DNA from: Cyprinodon diabolis
Taxonomy: Eukaryota > Chordata > Actinopteri > Cyprinodontiformes > Cyprinodontidae
NCBI GenBank assembly: GCA_030533445.1
Contig: CM060068.1
Span: 17,699,479 to 17,763,478 of the forward strand
Length of the DNA stretch: 64,000 bases
Direction: 5' to 3'
The position numbers and the translations under genes were made by a program. Positions 57,843 to 64,000 of the stretch are shown one piece after another; positions within the stretch are counted from its first letter, which is position 1, and each line of letters opens with the position of its first letter. The notes beneath the pieces were generated by a model. The model was not told where the DNA came from. It saw nothing but the letters and a program-made list of their open reading frames with translations, and searched no databases.

Positions 57843-60800
57843 GGTTGTTTAGTTATTGAATTTATATCATTATTAAGCTATTAATAGCAATGCATTTTGC
57901 AAGGAAATTTAATTAAAGTTAAAATATTTGAGAAAAAATCATATTCTAATACAAACTCAGGTGTAAGAACACTGGGAACCAGTTTCTTTGACATTACATT
58001 CTTGGTGCCTGAGGTCATAACAGTCGTAGTTCCTGTTAAGAGTCAATCGTGCTGCAGGTTTGGATCCTAAAACGCTAATTAAATCAAAATAAAGAATTAA
58101 CCTGTTAGATCTGTACACAAAGTTACAAAATCAAAAGCCAGCTGGTGCTTTAAAGTTCGTGTTGCTGTCCTCTCACGCCCTCTAGTGTGTCTTAGATCTG
58201 TTATATTTCTATATCCTCTTTTGAGCAGATAAAAAACACAATATAAATTCGAAACATACTGGTAAACAATGCTGGTTGGTTAAGATATCTGAAGAGTTTA
58301 AAAAAAAACAGGGCAAGGGATTCAAATATATTCAGATAGCTCTATGAAGTGAAATTCTATGTCTTATCAGGTCAAAATAGATTCATAATTTAGGAGTTTT
58401 ACATATTTTTGCCTTAACTCGGGTTACAATGACCGTTTTCTATAAAATATAAATTAGAACTCAAGAAAAACTGATTAGTTCAGCTGTAAAATTTTTTATT
58501 TTTTTTTTAAATTTGTTTTAAAACATTTAGCAGATAAACTGGGATCCTGTCTCAATACCACTGAAGCTATCGCTTATTGTTTTTAAATACTTAATAAAAC
58601 AGAATTTGAAGAATAAATAAATAGATTCAAAGGACCTATCAGTAACCATGTCTGTTCCAGCATTGAGTATTATGATCTACAGGGGCTATAACAGGGGACA
58701 GGACATGATGTACAGGGGCTCTGGCCCCTGGTGACCCCTATCTAGAACCGCCTATGAAAATAAGTATATTTAGCCTTAATTTGATTTGGAAAATAAGATG
58801 ATATGCCAATGCAATGAGTATATTTACCCTTGAAATAAGATAATTAGATATTATGCACTTGAAATAAGTGACTGCAGTATTTTTTCTTTTTTATTTTAAA
58901 TGTAAATTGCCTTTTTCCATTGTCAAAGTCTCTCAGTTACTTGTTTAATAAAAAAATGAGTTAAGAAAAAAGTGGATTACCTAGATTTTCTATAGTGTTG
59001 ATTACCATTATTTACATATTATTTTATTATTTACATTTTTGTAAATATGAAACAGCACAAAAATTCCCAGTAATACGTGCTTTTTATGTCAACCCGCAAA
59101 CCAGAGTATAAAAAAAGAGGCAGTAATAGCAACATCATTTCAAAAGTAGGTATTGTCTTACCATATTTTACTAAGATATTGTACACTAAAAGCAATTTAA
59201 AGGAAATGTTTATATGTGTTATCAGATCTGCAAGACACACTCTTTTATTCTTGATGTTAAACAATTAGACCATACCAGAATAGTTTAAAATCTCCACAAG
59301 ATAGAGTCTATAATATATATTCCACATTTTTTAAATGACATATGTCTTATAGAATTTAAAATTCAATTCAAATGTAAAATAAAAAAGAATAAAAAAACAT
59401 GAAATCTTTTATGGAAAAACAAGACCTTTGGTGACCTGTCTGAATAAATATGCGCACCCTTATACTGATACTCTCTTGTGACATTTGATTTATCATCAGC
59501 ATTTATTCCTCTTGGACTGGATTCTGTCAGCAGCTTTAATACGCATTTGCCCACCATGTTATGACATAGTGTTGCTTGTCCACATTTCTTGTTAGGCAAA
59601 CCTGGCATTATAGTTCTGAAAACTTTTACGTTTTGTAGACGCAAACCTTCTGTTTTTGATTTGGTTGTATTGCTGGATTGATGCAAATGGTGAAAAATAA
59701 TTTTCTCAGCTTCATTGTCCTGAAGAAACAAGATTGTTTGGTTTTAGGAAGGATTTTGACAAATATTTCATTCTAGACATCAATTTAATCATCCTGAAAA
59801 AAGTGTGGTTCAATTTAAAGAGTTACTTTAATGCTGGATATTTCAACTGTTTGTTTTATTTCACGTAACCATATTGTAATTTTACTACCAGCCTGTTGTT
59901 TAACCTGGCCCAGAAGGTTCTTACTGTATGTACTTGTCTCATTACTTATGGATAAAAATTCCAGTTTTAAATAATGTCACAATTGTTCCATTATCTCTTC
60001 AATGAACACCAGACCTACAAGTTAACCAGCATTTATTCATTTATTACTCTTTTATATACTGTATATTAGGAAAACAGAAGTTGATAATACTTTTTCATAA
60101 AAGGCCCTAAAAGCTATAAAATAAAGTAAATGGTAAATGAGTGTTGCTCCGCTGCTACCTAACAAGAAATTGGTCCATGGTGCAGATTTTGCTTGAAAAG
60201 ATGTTTTAAACCAGTTTTTTAGGGTGAGAATCAAATTTTAGTCCATGCGTTACTTAAAATAACAAACCAAAAAAAGCAAAAGAAATTTATGAGGAAACTC
60301 GGCCAGTGCAGTTTAAGTGCAGGGATTTTAATATTTTACTAGCATACCTCAAAATGATGAAATAAAAACATGTGGTCATTATCTTATTGTGTTTATTGTA
60401 GACTTCTTTTATCATTCCTACAAGTACATTTTTCATTTAAACCATAATATCAGCAAAACATTGCCAGAAAAGCATCCGAAAAACAGATTTAACATTACAT
60501 TTCTGCTTGTTGTGTCCGATCTTGTTTGCATTATTCAAATTTTCATTTTTTTTTTATCAGATTTTTTTCTATTCTAAATGTTTTTAGAATACAGCTATAT
60601 GTTGGATTGTTCCGTGAAAAACTGCAATATATCAATTCTATTCTCTTTATTTAAAACACTGTTATGTTGCAGCACTTTGATATCACATCTTTCCAAAGAT
60701 AGACCAGTTAAATCATCAAGTGGCTATTCCTAATATTTTTTCATGATCGAACGGGAATTTTGCATTGCACACATGCAGGCAATCACCATATCATGGTTGT

Positions 60801-63800
60801 GACAGAGACACACAATCACAGTATTTCTCTCTCATCTTTTTTTTCTCTCGGTTTCATCATGAGGTCAATTTTGTCTGGCAGCTCAACTCTGGTATGTGTG
60901 TATGCATGTTGGTTGTGTTGCCGGGCAACAACCCTTCTGTCCATGTTAATGAAGAAACCACCAGCTTCCTCTTTACCAATGAGTAGTATTTGCGTCTTAT
61001 TTGTGAGCATTTTCTCTAAACTCTGTAGCTGCTGAATATAGAAACTCACATAGCTTATTAAGGATGTGTATCTGTAACGATATTATCTATTATCCATTTA
61101 CCCTTTAGTTGGCTGAATAAAGATAAGAGTCTCTATGATGCAGTTCGCTCATAAACATACTCAAAATGATTTTTCAAGGTCAGTCTTCGAGAAAAGTACC
61201 AATGAAGCAATTCACCATCTTATCTTTCACACCTCATGACATTTTAGGTACTTAACAGGAACCTATAAATTACAAAGCCTGTTGTGGTTTTTGGACTACA
61301 ACTATAGGGAACATTATTACTTGACATCAAGGTTTATATCAAGCGTTACATCAAAAATTGTGCCATCTTGTAACCCAGATTTGCATGTAATATTAAAAAG
61401 AGTACCTCGATTCTTCAGGGTAAATCTGCTGCTATTTTTATACTGAATCTTATCTCAAAACGACAATCATGTAATGTATTTTAGGTTTAGTATCTGACTG
61501 TCATGTGCTGATAGTTTTTCTGAGACTGGTTTCCCGTCTGGGTCTGCGTGATAACTGTTTCAGCAGTCACTCTAGGATTAGGGTGCTTGCTAATTTTAGA
61601 GTGTCTTTTTCTGGGCTACAGTTCAGAGTTGCTTGGTTATGTGGATGTTAGGCAACCAGTCGCTGGCTCACTTTCTGTCTAAGGTTATGATGTAGTTTTG
61701 AACTGGAAATCACATGGATGTCCGTCCATCTCATTTTAAGGAGTTTATCTCACAGTTATACATCATCCTGCACAAATAGAATATTTACTCAGCTCTGTCA
61801 GTAAAAATCCAGCACAGTCCCTGTGAAGCAAATACCAATGCAAATAGAACTTGTGCTAAATCATATGGCATCAACGACTTCAAAATTTCTCCCATTTAAT
61901 ATGATATATATTTTGATGAATCTGGTTCTGTCTCTAAATCAATATTTCTGCTTTTTTGTATCTATACAAAAATGCATATTGATAATTCTAGATTATTATC
62001 TTGCTGAATGATCCAGTTATTGAGCAATTTTCATTTTTAAGTTAGAGAATGTCAGATGTTTATTTGAAGTCTTTTGATACTTCAGAGATTTGATGATAGG
62101 CATTCTCAGGCTAACCAGAACAATTGATGACACCACAGCGTCAAAAGTTCTCCACAATATAAGTGCTCTAGAATACGGTAATATATTTTTTTCCACATTC
62201 TCATTGGCTCTCTCACAGTGCTTGTTTCCAAAGATAGTACACTTAAAGTCTGCATATTATCTGCAAGAGCAGAGAAAATTTGTTATTTTGTTTCAGGTGG
62301 GAGGAACGAGAAATTCAGGAAAAGAAATAACAAGTTCTTCTTGGTCAGGACAAAAAAAAAATTCTTTTCTGATGCAAAGATTGGCTCGGAGATAATAGAA
62401 GGGGCTGTGCCAATCAGTTTTTTTCACTGCTTCAGGTTTGCATGATTTTAGATTGGTTGCAAAACATACTGACCCACATTTGTTTCTGAACACATCATGT
62501 TATTGAATATGCATGTTATTTTGTGAAATAGGTGTTGTTTTTTGGCATTTATCTGTTGACAGAGTCAGTTTGGTTGTTAACCACAATAATCAGTGAATCC
62601 CAGTAGATTTCCAGTGTATAACAGGAGCACTATTACATTGAAGAAAAGTTATCCAATGAATAAAGCTACTTCTGGCATTTCCTTTTTCCGTTATCTGACA
62701 TAGAAAGTCCTCTTGGATCAGTTCTTCCGTGTTCCTTTTGTTTGAATGCTCTCTATTCTTAAACCTTTGATTGGTCGTGGCAGCTGGGTGTTCACACGGA
62801 GCCAGGTTCTGCTGGAGGTTTCTTTAGAGGGGAGTTTTTTTTTTCCACTCTTGCAACACGTAAGCTCATATGAGGGAATGCTGCAATGTTGGCGTCACAA
62901 CGTATCTGACTTTTGACCATCGCAGCTCATCCATAACCTGTGAATTCTTCAAGTCAGTAACCCAATGCCATTCGCTGGGTTTTCTTTAGATAGAAAAGAT
63001 CAATTGAAATTGATCAAAAATCAACATTATGTTATTAACAGTACTATTTAACACTCATGAACCCCAAACAGATCACATGCTTGTTATTATTGAATCCATG
63101 CTAATATGCATTGTCTTTATTCTTGTGAGTTATTTTGGGACAAATGCCAACCAGGCTGAGCTCTGAATTGGAAATCTAAAAATAGGGCTGCTACCACCCA
63201 CAACAGCTGACATGCTTGCTTCTTTTTAAAAGATGAATATGTGCCTGACCACACACAATGACCCTTCCTGCATGGTTACCTATAAATACAAATGCAGACT
63301 CATTAATGCTTCTTTTTTTAACCCAAAATAAAATCTATTAGGTACACAGAATAATCACCTACTGGCCTTTTTTCTTCTGGGCTGGTTGTACTGAGAACTT
63401 TTCTGTTCCCTGTATTTGGCTCTCAAAGGTTACTACAAGATTTTCACAACGGTTGTATTTGACTCATCATTACTTCCAACTCATAAATTCACAGCTATGA
63501 CAGTATACTTAGGGTAGGAACTTGAAGTCGTGCAAAAGTGCAATCTATTTTTACAGATGAGGTTTCCACTTTGCACTTTGCACCTACAAGCATTTAGTAC
63601 CTGGATTCCTAATACGTGTAGATGATTTGTTTCCAGCCACTCTTGAATCTTAAAAACGTGTGCAGTAGGTTGTTGGTAATGCTTACAGATGATGGGAGGC
63701 AAAGCCGATGAAATGAAACATCCCAAACTGGTGAAGACAAATAGTTACATACTCGACATGCAGAAAACTTAGGCTTTGACAATACTAGCTACAATCTGAT

Positions 63801-64000
63801 TAATCATTTAACTTTTTTTTTTTTCTAATAACATTTTCTTATACAGTTAAGTCAAATATCATCAAGGCCACTAGGCAAAGCAAGCAAGAATGTATAGGGC
63901 CCAAAGCAGAATTTGCTTAAGGGTCCTGTTTCCATTTAAATCTGATTTCTTACCATATATTACTATTATATTAACACTGACTGCTCTTTTGACCAGTTTA
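57843..64000. other. gene-poor flank upstream of ptprn
   Basis: Six kilobases of AT-rich DNA with no convincing exon. About 59400-59760 looks like an old repeat with a 122-codon frame that resembles no known protein. 62765-63020 matches a fish dispersed repeat (listed separately). The short open frame at 60816-61049 (minus) is discussed under rejected items. The human neighbours RESP18 and DNPEP are not recognisable here. Confidence 0.45.
62765..63020 (+). repeat. dispersed fish repeat (gccaggttctgctgg family)
   Basis: Contains gccaggttctgctggaggtt, a ggggagttttt-like block, ccactcttgcaacacg and, near the end, gggttttctttagatagaaa. In my memory of fish genomes these blocks occur in this order in a very common non-coding interspersed repeat. 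The copy is diverged and its boundaries are approximate. Confidence 0.5.

Noticed and set aside
59363..59731. Minus-strand open frame of 122 codons
   Set aside because: Resembles no protein I know; the surrounding sequence looks like an old repeat and no splice or promoter signals support it.
60816..61049. Minus-strand open frame of 77 codons with a protein-like composition, preceded by a possible acceptor
   Set aside because: I recognise no family, the donor is unconvincing, and no partner exons are visible nearby. Kept only as a weak possibility.

Overview
This window is vertebrate nuclear DNA, almost certainly from a teleost fish. Genes are split by GT-AG introns and separated by AT-rich, repeat-laden spacers. 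The mobile DNA (several Tc1-like elements, a hAT miniature element, a Rex3-like LINE tail with GATG repeats, a tRNA-derived SINE) is typical of fish. No prokaryotic feature or virus is present.

Layout. 1-2430: non-coding AT-rich DNA. 2520-4298 (+) and 6942-9420 (+): two tandem four-exon alpha-tubulin genes, each with its own TATA box. About 10700-21085 (+): dnajb2, a J-domain co-chaperone with two ubiquitin-interacting motifs and a C-terminal CaaX box. 22317-23978: a full-length Tc1-like transposon nested inside an older miniature element, in the spacer where dnajb2 and ptprn converge. 24240-57333 (-): ptprn (IA-2), a dense-core-vesicle pseudophosphatase. I assembled it as 24 coding exons that keep one open frame of 929 codons. 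Its intron 20 carries a miR-153 hairpin on the same strand. Other ptprn introns hold an apparently intact Tc1-like transposon, a decayed one, a DNA element flanked by 9-bp repeats, a Rex3-like tail, a SINE and microsatellites. 57334-57725: probable ptprn promoter. 57843-64000: no recognisable gene.

The order alpha-tubulin pair, dnajb2, ptprn with intronic mir-153 matches human 2q35 (TUBA4A/TUBA4B-DNAJB2-PTPRN-MIR153-1), so this is an old conserved block. The genes do not form one pathway, but they share a neuronal/neuroendocrine theme: microtubules, neuronal proteostasis, secretory granules, and a neuronal microRNA made from its host's intron. The most notable observations are the mir-153c-type hairpin, patchy near-identity between the tubulin last exons (gene conversion), a one-residue deletion beside Lys40 in the first tubulin, extra substitutions in the IA-2 phosphatase loop, and a Tc1-like element with identical 202-bp inverted repeats and an open transposase. 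I did not find a wholly new type of system.
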